Assembly (NCBI GenBank): GCA_019022495.1
Contig: JAFEKR010000010.1
Span: 372,001-436,000 of the forward strand
Direction: 5' to 3'
DNA from: Epichloe hybrida
Lineage: Eukaryota; Ascomycota; Sordariomycetes; Hypocreales; Clavicipitaceae
Length of the DNA stretch: 64,000 nucleotides
How positions within the stretch are numbered: the first letter of the stretch is position 1; every line of letters starts with the position of its first letter. Positions 11,830-23,647 of the stretch are shown piece after piece. Below the pieces are notes generated by a model. It worked only from the letters and a program-made list of their open reading frames with translations. It searched no databases and was not told where the DNA came from. Made by a program: the position numbers and the translations under genes.

Positions 11830-11871
11830 TACTTATAATATAAATCTAAGAATTACTATATTTAGGAGTAT
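11830..11871 (+). other. gag zinc knuckle with all ligands changed to Tyr (P1)
   Basis: The frame reads Y-L-stop-Y, K-S-K-N, Y-Y-I-stop-E-Y, that is Tyr at 11830, 11839, 11854 and 11869 in exact CX2CX4HX4C spacing. The matching stretch of P3 (about 26263-26310) shows the same four Tyr. This is the same fate as in family A/B/C, reached independently. Confidence 0.75.
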
Positions 11872-12719
11872 ACTTTTCTCTTACCCTATTACCTATAGGT
11901 TAGTATTAACTTATATAAAGTAAATAAGAAAAGTATAAATAAGAAGGTAAATATTCCCCTTATAGAAAATAAGTAGCCTCTAAGTAAAGTCTTATATAAG
12001 GGTAAGGAAGCTAACTATATACTATAATATAGGATAACTATTTAAGCTATATAGAGTTAGAGTAAGATATAGTATAATATATAAACTAATTACTATTCTT
12101 AATTTCTATACTCTTTAATATATATTATTATATTAATATCTAAATTAATTATAGTTATAATTATTATAGTGCTATAAGTAAGTTAGTAGTAAAATAGTTT
12201 AGCCTAAAGCTTATATAGTTACTAAAGAGAAAGTATATCTAGACTATAGTAAAAATAAAAAGAAAAGAAAAGAAAGTATAGGAGAATACCTTCTTAATTA
12301 CCTATGTCTACTATAGCTAGAATATTATAATATAGTTATTTATATAGTAAAATAGTAATTAGTTATTAGAGTAATAAAGGGCTTATATATCTCTAAAGCC
12401 TTTATATATAAGGTAAAGACTTTAGTATAGGGGATTATTAAGTCCTTATATACTATAGAAGCGCGCTAGGTATACTAAAGAAAGGACACTTCTATAATAT
12501 TTATTACTATAAGCCTTAGGGAGATAATAATAGTACTATAAATTATAGCGCTTAAGATAAAACTAAATAGCCTAGATATATTTATATTACCTAAGGAGTT
12601 AGCTAACTTTACAGACCTTTTTAATAAAGCTAAAGCTAATAGCCTACCTCCTTATTAGAGGTCCCTTAATTATATAATATACTAAGGGACTAGCTTTTAG
12701 AGGTTAAATGCTAAATTAT

Positions 12720-13960
12720 AGACTTAATAAATAAGGGTTAAATTTATACTAGCTTATTATTAGCTATAGCTTTAGTCCTCCTTATTAAAAAGGCTAATAG
12801 GGGTTAGCGTTTTTATATAGACTACTACGCTCTTAATAAGATAATAGTATAGAATTACTATTCTCTCCTATTAATTAAGAAAACACTCTATTCCTTATCC
12901 TAGGTATACTAGTTTATAAAGGTAAATATTTATATAGTATTTTATAAGCTATAGATTACTAAGGGCTAGGAGTACCTAATAGCATTTTAAACTAGGTTTA
13001 GGCTATTTAAGTAGCTAGTTTACCCCTTTAGCCTAGCTAGTGCACTAGTAATATTCTAATATTATATTAATAAGTCCTTAGGGGATATATTAGGGGATTT
13101 TATTATAGTATACTTAGATAATATCTTAATTTACTTAAGGGGATTAAGGAAAGACTATATAGCTAAGGTCTAGGTAATATTAGGCTACCTAAGGGCTATA
13201 GGGTTATACTTAGACCTTAATAAGTCTATATTTATAGTAAAGAAGGTTTAATACCTAGGATATATTATTATAGTAAGTTATTTTATTTATCTAGATTTAG
13301 CAAAGGTTATAGCTATTAGGGAATAAGTAACCTTAATAAAACTTTAGGGGGTTTATAGCTTCCTAGGGTTTACTAACTTTTACTATAACTTTATTAGTAA
13401 CTTTTTAGAACTAGTAATATTACTAATATAATTAACTAAGAGAAATATCCCTTTTTAATAAAGGCTTAAAGAGAAATATCCCTTTTTAATAAAGGCTTAA
13501 AGAGAATAATACCTTTAATAGGTTAAAAGATACCTTTATTACATACCTAGTACTAGTATAATAGAATCTAGATCTCCTTATAGTAGTAAAAGCTAATTAT
13601 TTAGGAATAGCTATTAGAGAATACCTTTCCTAATAAGGCTAGGATAGCGTTATATACCTAGTTACTTATTACTTTACTAGCCTTATATCTTTATAAAAGA
13701 ACTATATAATTTATAATAAGGAATTATTAGCTATTATCTTATACCTTAAGGCATAGTTAGCTAAGCTATAAGGCATTTCTAGTTTATTTATAATCTATAT
13801 AAACTATAAGAACCTAAAGTACTTTATAACTCCCTAGTTAATATTAGAGTAATAGGCTTAATAGGTAAATATACTTATACTATTTAATTTCTATCTTTAG
13901 TATAAATCTAGTATATAGGTATAGTAGCTTAATACTCTTTTCTAAAGGGAATAAGACTAG
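12720..13960 (+). pseudogene. reverse transcriptase and RNase H relic of P1
   Basis: Plus frame shows RFYIDYYALNK (about 12806-12840), a YSLLLIKKTL block, TRFRLFK (about 12985-13010), and the active-site motif as YLDNILIYL at 13111-13137, where YLDD is normal. Second Asp to Asn is a TpG to TpA change. RNase H follows: VKANYLGIAI (about 13587-13616; Asp expected, Asn read), YNKELLAIILYLKA (about 13712-13755) and INYKNLKYF (about 13795-13825; TDHKNLEYF normally). A 32-base tract is duplicated at about 13439-13501 (AGAGAAATATCCC... twice). Confidence 0.8.
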
Positions 13961-14339
13961 GAAAAAGTAACCTCTAGAATAAAATATATCCTATAACCTA
14001 TTACTATTATATAACTCTTACTAATACTAGATAAATAGTAGGATAATAGTAGTATAGTATTACTACTAGCTAGTAAGGTTTTCTTTATTACTAAATACCT
14101 TTAGACTTTATAGGACTAGGTAGTTATCTTTAACCTTATATATAGTATTTAATTAAAGGCTATTTAGGAAGGGGCTTAGAGGTTTCCTATTAAGGCACTT
14201 ATAAGGGAGTAAGTAGTAAATTATTTTATAAGCACTTATAAAGCGCTTTAGTTTAAGGGCTATACCTAGGTCCTAGCTTAGGAATCTCTTATAATAACCC
14301 TAATATAATAATACTATAATTTACTAGTAGTAAGGCACC

Positions 14340-15130
14340 TAGGCTATAATACTATATTTTAAATCTTATAATAGTAGTTTTACTAGAATAGGATATTATA
14401 AGATATTACTAGGTTTATTTATAACTATTATTACTATAGTAATTATAAGAGCTATTAATATTACTAAGGCTTACTAAAGCCTTTACTTATCCCTAACTAG
14501 TTTTAGTTATAAATCTCTATTAACTTTATAATAAACTTACTAGCACTATCCCTAAGAAAACTATAATACTTAATAGTTATTATAGATTAACTCTTTAAAT
14601 TTATTTAGCTTAAGGCTATAATATCTATAGGAGCTAAGGAATATATAAAGAGGTTTAAAATAATTTAGTAGTAGTTTAAGGGGTTTTCTTAATTAATTAT
14701 TATAGATTATAGTTTAGATTAGTTAGGAAAGTTTTAGATAATATTATACTCCTTAGTTAGGATTAATTAGTTACTTTTTATATTATATTACCTATAGACT
14801 AATAGTAATACTAAGTAAGTAAACTAAAAGGTATAAGTAATACTATATATTATAGTCTTTTTCTTATAGTTTAACTAGCTAGAATATCTAGTTACTTACT
14901 AGCTTATAATTAATAATAGGCTATTTTCTATAATAGAAGTTAGCCTAAATAAGCTACTATATAGCTATAATCTAAAGCTAGTCTAGTTACTACTAGATAT
15001 ATTTACTTCTATAATAATACTAAAGAGGTAAGTAATATAGTTTCTTAAGTACCTCTAGGAGAGTATTTATCTAGTATAAGCTATAATAGCTTATATATAA
15101 TAAAGGTAGTAAAATACTATATTTACTTTA
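14340..15130 (+). pseudogene. integrase relic of P1
   Basis: Plus frame reads ISINFIINLLALSL near 14516-14557, LIVIIDQLFKFIQL near 14570-14615, IIIDYSLDQ near 14695-14725 and QTNSNTKQVNQK near 14795-14832. These match the Ty3 integrase core (D..DFI..LP, VIVDRLSK, ..DRG., QT(N/D)GQTER.NQ). The first catalytic Asp is Asn (14522-14524) and the catalytic Glu is Lys (14813-14815), both TpG to TpA results. P2 carries the same region at 56640-57260. Confidence 0.8.
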
Positions 15131-15757
15131 TATTAGTTAGTAAAATAGTTTTAGGTTAAAAATAAGGTATAGCTTTTACTTAAAAATATTAAAACTAATT
15201 ACCTCTTATAAAAACTTAATTAAGTAGTAGTAAAGTATATAGTTATAAAAGTCCTAATATTACTTATAGTATAGCTTAATATCCTAAGAGGTATTTACTT
15301 AGTATTCTATATAAACCTTATTAAATACACTATAAAAAACCCTTTCCTTAGTTAAAAGCTTTAGGACTTCTATCTAAAACTAAAATAAGTCCTAGTAAAG
15401 GGTAATAATAAACTTATTAAGGAATATTAGGTTAAGTAAATCCTAGTGGCTTAGAATACCCTAGGCTAGGGTAAGAGATATAATATACTTATTAAGTAAG
15501 TAAGCTATATATAGCCTATATAAAAACTATTAGAGAATATAGTATAAATATAAGCTTTTAATAAGTTTAAGGTAAAATAAGGAAATATATAATATAATAA
15601 TAAACTAAGTTAATTTTAGAAAACTTATTTACTTATAAAGACTCCTATATATATTTAAGATACTAATATATTATAGTTTATTACTATTACTTAAAGAGAA
15701 TAATTATTCTCTAAGTCTTTATTTAAATTAATAGAAAAGTTTATATAAGTATATATT

Positions 15758-16027
15758 TGTCACGGCTTGCACCGAAAGGTTAAGAACGAAGTGATAGCTA
15801 AGACTATCGCAGTTACTATTAGATAGATACTAGCTAGGGGCAGGTACGTGAAGGTTTTAATCTCTAACCTAGCACTAATAATATGCGTAGTCTTTAATAA
15901 ATACCTTGCTTTATAAGCATATAGCTATCTTATAGCTAGCTAGCCTCTTTATTATTCACATAGCCTAAAGGTTCTCTAAAGACTTACTTTAATAAATATC
16001 CTATCTTTAACCTCTACACTCCTAATA
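15758..16027 (-). repeat. 3' LTR of element B (left in window)
   Basis: 270 bp from TGTCACGGCTTGC to ...CTCCTAATA. The first 50-60 bases are essentially unmutated while the inner end (toward 16027) is RIP-converted; the right-hand LTR shows the mirror pattern. The terminal CA of the inner edge has become TA. Confidence 0.9.
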
Positions 16028-17960
16028 TAATACCCCCCTTATATATAATTAACCTTAATTATAAAATAAGCTACTTACTTAGGGCGTAATTACTATATTA
16101 AAGCTTTATAAGGAAAAATAAAATAGGGTACCTTATATCTAGACATATAAGTAAATAAAAAGAAATAATAATAATAATACTACTAATTAAAAATAACCCC
16201 TTATTATAGTTAGTAATGTTCTAATAGTAGCTTATACATGGCTTTACTATAGTAAAATAAATGTTATTACCTATTATATAGCTAGAAAAAACAATATAAA
16301 TAACCTATATTAATTTTTATAATTAGTTAAATAAATAAGGTACCTAATGCTAGGGTTCTAAATAGTCTAACTAGAGGGCTTATATTATAGTTACTATAAG
16401 CTTATAACTATTAGGCATATGTGTGTTTAGCAGTACTAATGGTTATTATTATGATTTATAAATCACCTATACGCGGTGCGTTAAATTACTTAAGGGGTCT
16501 AGGGTTAATATAAAAGAGACTAATTTTTCCCCCCTTTTATACTTTTCCTTTCTTTTATAATATCCCTTAACCTTATAAGTTACCCTTACTAGCTAAGTAA
16601 TATCTCTCTTATTACTATTACTTAGTAGTTACTAACCTCTTTTAGTCCTTAATTATTATTATTATCTATTCTTATTTATCTTAGTTTCTTACCCTTATTT
16701 AGCTTATAAGTTTATACTCTTATTAGTATAACTTCCCTATTTAGTTTATTATAGCTAACTTATAGCTAGTTTACTATATCTAAGTCTTATACCTAAACTT
16801 TGCCTTTATTAATACCTTAAGAAAATCTATTAACTAAGAAATCTCCTATAAAGTCTCCCTAAAAGTAAACTTCTTCTAAAATCTTATTATAAGTTTATTA
16901 TATCCTTATAGTATCTTTATTACTAACTTACTACTAGTAAAATAACTTTAAAAAAGATTTTATATATACACTATTATTAGTAAGTAATAATATAAAAGAT
17001 CCTCCTAAAAAAATAGTACTTATAAGATTCTAGGATACCTTATTAATAAAAAAACCTTCCTAGCTAAATATAATAAATCTTTAAGTATAACTTCTTTACT
17101 TACTTATTACTTCTTTATAGCTAATATTTAATAGGCTATTTAATAAAATATACTTATTACTTTTAAAATAATAAAAACTATATTATAGTATATCTCTCTT
17201 AACTAGAATTTACCTAGTTATTACTAATATATTACTAGACTTTAGCTTAAATTATATAGCTTTATAATAGGCTATTTAAACTTATTAAAGCTACTTCTAA
17301 AGGTAATTATTACTATTAAAATAAAGTAAGTATAATCCTATTTCCTAGACACTAGATTACTACTAACTTACTACTAGCCTATTATAAAAGTAAAGAAAAA
17401 GCTATAGAATACTATCCTAGTTTATAAAAATTCTAATAAGTATAGTTATATTTATTATACTTAAATATTTACTAATATTACTTATAAGGTAAAATATAAT
17501 AAACATACTATAATAGCGCTACTAAGTAATACTATAAATCTAGAAACTTAGATTAATATTATAAACTATCTTTACTTTATAGCCTAAAATATCCTAAAGG
17601 TAAGCTTTCTTAATATATATAGCTAATGCTTAACTAACTTATTAGTAGTTTATACTAAATACTATTAATTTACCTAAATATATTAGTCTTATTAAGCTCC
17701 CTAGTGTACTTTAGGTTTATATATATAAAGAGAGGGATTTTAATAATAAAGATACTCCTAAGGCCTCTTTCTCTATAGCTCCTATAGCTACTAATAATAA
17801 TAAAGGACTAGTAGTCTTAAAGGCTAACTTTATTATAAAGGGATAGGTGCTTAGTAGCTATATAATAGATTATTTAAGTTATCTAAGTAAATTAACTTTA
17901 TTTTCTAATATCTTTAGTGTATTAAGTTATAAAACATAACTACCTTATATTAACTTTACT
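16028..17960 (-). other. unassigned 3' region of element B (between integrase and LTR)
   Basis: About 1.9 kb lies between the integrase end and the 3' LTR, longer than in most Ty3 elements. I could not follow a single reading frame through it and recognise no domain. Copy C has the same region (46623-48375) but lacks roughly 260 bases that B has at about 16540-16800. It may be an extra ORF, a long 3' untranslated region, or captured sequence. Confidence 0.5.
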
Positions 17961-18894
17961 ACTTAGCTATTACTTATAGTTATTAATAATTTCTCTAGTA
18001 ATAAAATCCCTTTTTAATACCTAAGAATTCTCTAAAGTATTATAGCCCTTCTATTTAACTAGATATTTATAATACTTTCTATTATAGTAATATATAATAA
18101 TTCTCTTAACTTTAAACTCTTATTTATTATCTTTAATAGTATCTTATAGTAAGGATATATTTTCTATATTTATTAGGTTCCCTTTAAAAGGTTTAAGACT
18201 AGTAATATTAAATATATTATATAATTAAGTCCTAGGTAGTAATTTTAATTAATACACTAATCTATAACTTCTAATTACCTTTTTAATCTTATAGGGGCCT
18301 AGATACTTTATAGCTAGCTTCTTACTAGGGTGTCTTAGGTTAATATTTTTTATTAATAATAAAACATAGTTACTAACTTTAAACCTTATTAGAGTTCTTT
18401 TCTAATTATAATATTTTTTATACTAAGTTTATAAGTTACTTAAAAGCTACTTAATTATAGTGTGCTTCTCTCTTAGTGCTAAAATCTTACTTTTAGCTTA
18501 ATTATTTACTAAAGGGATATTTACTATTACTTACTATAGACCTCTAGGATTATAACCTTATAATGCCTTCACTAGTGTGTAGCTATATATTAAGTGATTG
18601 CTTATATTATACGCGAATTACGCTATTAATAGGTTATCTGCCTAATTAGTTTATTTAGCATAAGTAAAAGCCCTTAAATAATATTCTAAGACCTAGTTTA
18701 AACATTTTATTTAACTATCTATCTAGGGGTAAAAAGCGGTGCTAAGTAGCTACTTTATTATAAGAAAATAACAAAAAGTTATTTAGAAACCACTAGTAAA
18801 TATAAAACCTTAGTCTATTATAATACCTTCTAGGGCTCTATAGTCTCTAAAAACATATTCTAAGAATATAGTTACTAGCCTATCGCTAGTTAGT

Positions 18895-19030
18895 TATATT
18901 AAAATAGGGATATAAATACTATATTTTGTAAAATAGTTAATAATAACTAAAATTACATTATAGGTTTAATTTAAATCTTTTACTAGTAGAAGTCTAGTAA
19001 TAAAATCTATTAATAATTCTTAAAAGAGGT
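18895..19030 (-). pseudogene. integrase core relic of element B
   Basis: The minus-strand sequence matches the integrase core of copy A base for base apart from C/T and G/A changes: ELLIDFI near 19018-18998, and VIIN-FTKYSI near 18955-18920. MDRF in copy A reads as N and stop codons here (GTTAATAAT...), further evidence of RIP. Confidence 0.75.
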
Positions 19031-20779
19031 AATTAGGCACTAGCAATATAGCTAGCTTGCTATATAGTTTATAATACCTTAGTTTTAAAGTCTAATAATT
19101 TACATAAGTGCTAACGTACACCTTTATATCTTTCTTTATTATTAGCTAATAATATTAGTTTATAATCTAATAAAGAGTTTTACTTACTCCTTAGTGCCTA
19201 GTAGTAAGGTTATTATAAGTTAGTAATAAAATTTCTTTTCTTATACCTAGAGGAATAAAAATATAATTCTTAAATATTAATAGCTTAGAGGGTCTAATTA
19301 ACTATATCTAGGACATAGCTAAATCGCTGCTTTTAAGTAACTTTAATTAAGCTATAGTAAAGTTATTGCCTTACTATGCTTTATATAATAAGACTTAAAT
19401 TAGAGGTTTTAATTCTAAGCTCTTTTCTAGAAAGTTAGAGTTAAACTTAGAAGAGGTTCTCTAAATAGATTAGATTCTAGCTATAATATCTTTATAAGTA
19501 ATTAGTTTAATAAATGCTTTTAGTCTTATAGGGACATAGATAAGTAATGTTTTTAAGGGGCGCCCTTGCCACTTACTAGTAATAACCTATGCTAGTCTAT
19601 CCCTATTAGTAATAGCTAGTCTAATAGGAAAATTAAAATAATTAAGCAATAAACAATATATACGCTAAGTACTAATAGTATTACTATAGCTAGCTTATTG
19701 CTTATTAATAGAAGTATAAAAAGTATTAAATAACCTTACTAATATAACTTTTCTAAGATTATCTAGATTATTAGGTTCTTTAGGAATATAGTTAAGTTAC
19801 GATTTTTTAAAACCCTAGATATTAGTAGTATTATCACAGCGTTATTATAACTAACTATTAGTTATATTAAGTGATGTTTTTATAGAGCCTATAGCATTAA
19901 TAATATTACTATAGTATTCCTATCTCTTAGTATCTATAAATTTAGATAAAAAGGCAGGAAGTTATATAGTTATTACTTTCTCTTTCCTTACCTTACTTAT
20001 AAAATCTAGTCTTCTTAAAAGTAAGTTAGTAGGATTTAATTTCCCTATATAATATATAATCTTAAAGTTAAAAGGATAAAGTTTATTAAGTGTAGTTACT
20101 TACTTACTAGTAAGCTTAGGCTTTATAGTAAGGTACTTATAGTTTAAATAATCTATAATAACTTTAATTATATAAGCTAAATAAGCGAGATAGTGTCTCT
20201 ATATATAAAAAGCCTCTTAGATAGCTAATAATTTACTATTAGGTATTAAATATTATAATTTAGTATTAGTTATCTTTCTTAATATAAACGCAACTAGGTG
20301 CTAGTAACCTAGCACTAATATTATAAGTATAGCCCTAATCGCATGTCTAGATGCATCTATCTTCACTCTAAGATATATAAGTAAGTTAAAATACACTAAA
20401 ATTAGCGCTTTCTAAAATCTTTATTAAAGCTCTCTAAACACTACTATCTCATAGGGTTCTAGTTTAAACATCACTAGTTAATTCCCTCTAAGGCAATCTA
20501 TTAATAGAATAATAACTTTACTATACTATTTAATAAAACAGCAGTAAAATCTAGTAAAACCAAGAAATAACTAAATATTAAAAACACTACGTAGTATTAG
20601 CTAGGTTATAATTACTTTAACTCTTACTAGGTTTATTATAATACCTTTCTCTAATATCTTAAAGCCTAAAAATTTAACTTCCTTAACTAAAAATTAACAC
20701 TTCTTAAGGTTAATAAAAAGACTTACCTCTCTAAACCTACATAAAACTTATTTAATATACTTTATATAATCTTTAACCT

Positions 20780-21165
20780 TACTACTATATATTAGTGTAT
20801 TATCTAGATAGATAATATAGGTCTTATTAATAAGTCCTTTAAGAGCATTATTAATATACTCCCAAAAAGTCACTAGTGTGTTAACTAGTTTAAATGGCAT
20901 TACTAGATATTTAAAGTAGCTATATTAATAATAGAACACTGTTTTTCACTTATTACCTAAGCGAATATATAGCTAGTAGTATGTATCTTTTAAATCTAGG
21001 ACTATAAAAATAACTACGCTTACTAATTAATTAAGAATTTTAGTAATAAAGGGCAAAGGGGCCTTATTCTTAATTATAATCTTATTTAGGCCCTTATAAT
21101 CTATATAAAGCCTTAATTTCCCTCCTTTCTTTAAAACAAATAAAATTAGGGCTTTAGCTAGGCTA
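20780..21165 (-). pseudogene. reverse transcriptase relic of element B
   Basis: The minus strand reads LALILF near 21165-21140, then [15 protein letters not shown] near 21125-21085, and YLDNTLIYS near 20810-20785. These are the opening palm motif and active site of Ty3 reverse transcriptase. The second catalytic Asp reads Asn. Frames are broken by stops at Trp and Gln positions. Confidence 0.8.
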
Positions 21166-22214
21166 ACTAATCTTCTAATTTACCCTTTAAGCTATATACT
21201 TATAAGGTACTCTCTAAGAACCTCTAGCTCCCTTTTAGCTAAATTATATATAGGCCCCTAAGGTAATGTTTTCCTTTCTTCTAATTTAATTACATAAGTA
21301 TAACCTCCTAGTTTAGGAAGCTTACTTACTAACTCTTTAGAAAAAATATCTATAAACTCCTTATATTCTTCTAGGATTATTAGTATAGGGCGCTTAGTAC
21401 TCTTATCCTAATTTAATATAGCTTCTTTATTACTTATATTTTCTAAAATTAGTATAACTATAATACCTTTGCTTTTTTACTATAAATAAGCATACTTAAG
21501 GATCTATATAGCTACTTTACTATTTATTTATATATCTATTACTACTAGGTCCTTTAATTAGCCTTCTCCTTTTCCTTTTTAATTTTTATTTTCTAGAATA
21601 CTTAGCCTAATCTTTATTACTCCTAATAATAAAGTAACTACTACTATTTTTTTCTCTTTATATACTTATTACTTACTATAAGTAAAGGAGAGATATTTTA
21701 TTATTACTAAATATCTCTAGTATTTATGCTCCTAATATATAATCACAGGTAAATACTCTTTAATCTAGTCTATACCTAGAATTATCCCTTTACCTATATT
21801 AGTAATAAAGCAGCTAACTTAGTAAACCTTTATAAATCCTATACTATCTTTTATCTTAACTAATTTTTTTAGAATTCCTTAATATAAAATCACTTTTTTA
21901 CTTACACTCTTTAATATCCTATTTAATTAGATTATATTCTCCTAATCCTTTTTTAATAATAATTTTAGATAAATTATTAAAGACTATATACCTATATTAA
22001 ATAGTGCTTACATAGCTAACCACTAGTTATCTTATTATAAAAATACTTATATTCTTATTCTATTATTTATAGGGTATTTCATAGTAAGATTATATTCCTA
22101 GGTTTATACTAATTAAACTAGTATTATATTAGGAGATATAGCTTTATTATTACTTTCCCTATGCTTCTTAGTTATATATTTAGTACTTTTATAAGTAAAA
22201 TAATCTAGTGCCTA

Positions 22215-22256
22215 ATAAGTTAGTATAGCGTGCCTAGGCTTTCTATATTTATAGTA
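22215..22256 (-). other. gag zinc knuckle relic of element B (YX2YX4HX4Y)
   Basis: Minus-strand codons read YYKYRKPRHAILTY, spacing CX2CX4HX4C. The three Cys are Tyr, but the His codon (CAC) survives. In copy C the same position is Tyr, so the two copies were hit separately after they split. Confidence 0.8.
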
Positions 22257-23372
22257 TACTAAGGATAATCTTCTCCCTTAGTCTTTACTTTATTACTATG
22301 CCTTATTTATAGGTAATATAAAATAAGAGTATTACCTCTTTCTTTTAAAGTCCTAACCTTTTTTATTATTTTAGCCTAAACCTATTATAACCTTTGCTTT
22401 CTTACCCTAGCCTTATAGTTAGCTTTAGGTTATTAAAATCTCTTAACTAATTATTTACTTTCTTATAGTATTATTTAAGCTATTTAGAAAAATTATAATT
22501 CTTAGATATATAGGGATTTCTTTAGGTAACTTAGCTTTTACCTTATCCTAGGCTTATATAAAGGATTAAAATAATTAGCTATTCTTTTACCTAAGATTTA
22601 GTAGTAACCTTATTACTTTTAAGTGTCTTATACCTATATTTATTATTCTAGTTTTTAACTATTCTAGGAAATTTACCTAGGTAATTAATAAATAATTTAC
22701 ATGCCTATTCACAGCTATATAACGTATTTATTATTACTTTATATTACTAGCTAAGTAGCTACTTATATACATTACCTTAGTTATATTATCCTTAAAGGTA
22801 TAGTAATTTAATTTAAATAGTATATCTAAGTTTACTAAGAAATTCTATAGGCTTTTATATATTTCCCCTTTATATATAAGTATTTTTATTTACATTTTAA
22901 TAAGACTACCTTACTATATAATTACTACTATATTACTATAAACTATAGGTAAAATTATAGCTAATGTTTAAGGGGTAATTATAAGTCTAGATTAAGGGGT
23001 AATTATAGGTCTAGTTTAAGGTCTAGCTAATCCTAGATTTGCCTTAAGCTCTTTAATTTATGCCTTTATCTATAAGACCTCTTATCTTCTCTAAAGGTAA
23101 TATAGCTTAGATTATATAACCTTATAGCGTTACTATAACGCCCTTTTTTCTTTAGTTATATTATCTATACCTTTACCTAAATTAGGATTAAGTAGTGTTT
23201 ATTACACCCTATTATCTATAGTTTTAGATTATAAGGGTTCTTTATCTTCCTAATTATCTATAGCTTTATTATTATAAGGTACTAGTGTATTTCTTATAGA
23301 TCTTTAGAGTGTTAGCTATATAATAATCTAGCTAATAGTTTATATCCTTAAAAAGGTTAAAAGAGATTAATT

Positions 23373-23642
23373 TATTATAGCTTATACTAAAAGGTTAAGA
23401 ATAAAGTAATAGCTAAGACTATTATAGTTACTACTAGATAAATACTAGCTAGGGGTAGGTATATAAAGGTTTTAATCTCTAACCTAGTACTAATAATATA
23501 TATAGTCTTTAATAAATACCTTGCTTTATAAGCACATAGCTATCTTATAGCTAGCTAGCCTCTTTGTTATTTACATAGCCTAAAGGTTCTCCAAAGACCC
23601 GCTTCAATAAACATCCTATCTTTAACCTCTGCGCTCCTAACA
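23373..23642 (-). repeat. 5' LTR of element B (right in window)
   Basis: 270 bp, begins TATTATAGCTTATAC (RIP form of TGTCACGGCTTGCAC) and ends GCGCTCCTAACA. Here the inner (left) edge is fully converted and the outer 70-80 bases keep CCAAAGACCCGC and GCGC. This is the mirror image of the left LTR. Confidence 0.9.
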
Positions 23643-23647
23643 ATATT

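Larger units (their letters stand above)
11171..15757 (+). mobile_element. Ty3/gypsy element P1, 5' part (gag-pol)
   Basis: Plus-strand Ty3 element of a family different from A/B/C. In order: gag with a degraded zinc knuckle (11830-11871), protease region (about 12300-12480, with a deletion relative to P3), reverse transcriptase (about 12720-13300), RNase H (about 13560-13960) and integrase (about 14340-15130). No 5' LTR was found; the left boundary is a guess at the un-RIPped bases near 11200. Complete element B was inserted at 15757/15758, and P1 resumes at 23648. Copies P2 (56173 onward) and P3 (25476-27015) belong to the same family. Confidence 0.8.
15758..23642 (-). mobile_element. complete Ty3/gypsy element B
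   Basis: A 7885-bp minus-strand element with two 270-bp LTRs and exact 5-bp target duplication ATATT (15753-15757 and 23643-23647). On the minus strand: 5' LTR, gag with zinc knuckle (22256-22215), reverse transcriptase (about 21165-20780), RNase H, integrase (about 19030-18895), then about 1.9 kb of unassigned 3' sequence and the 3' LTR. It interrupts P1, so it is younger than P1. The two LTRs differ mostly by C/T and G/A, so LTR divergence cannot be used as a clock. It is closely similar to copy C. Confidence 0.95.
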
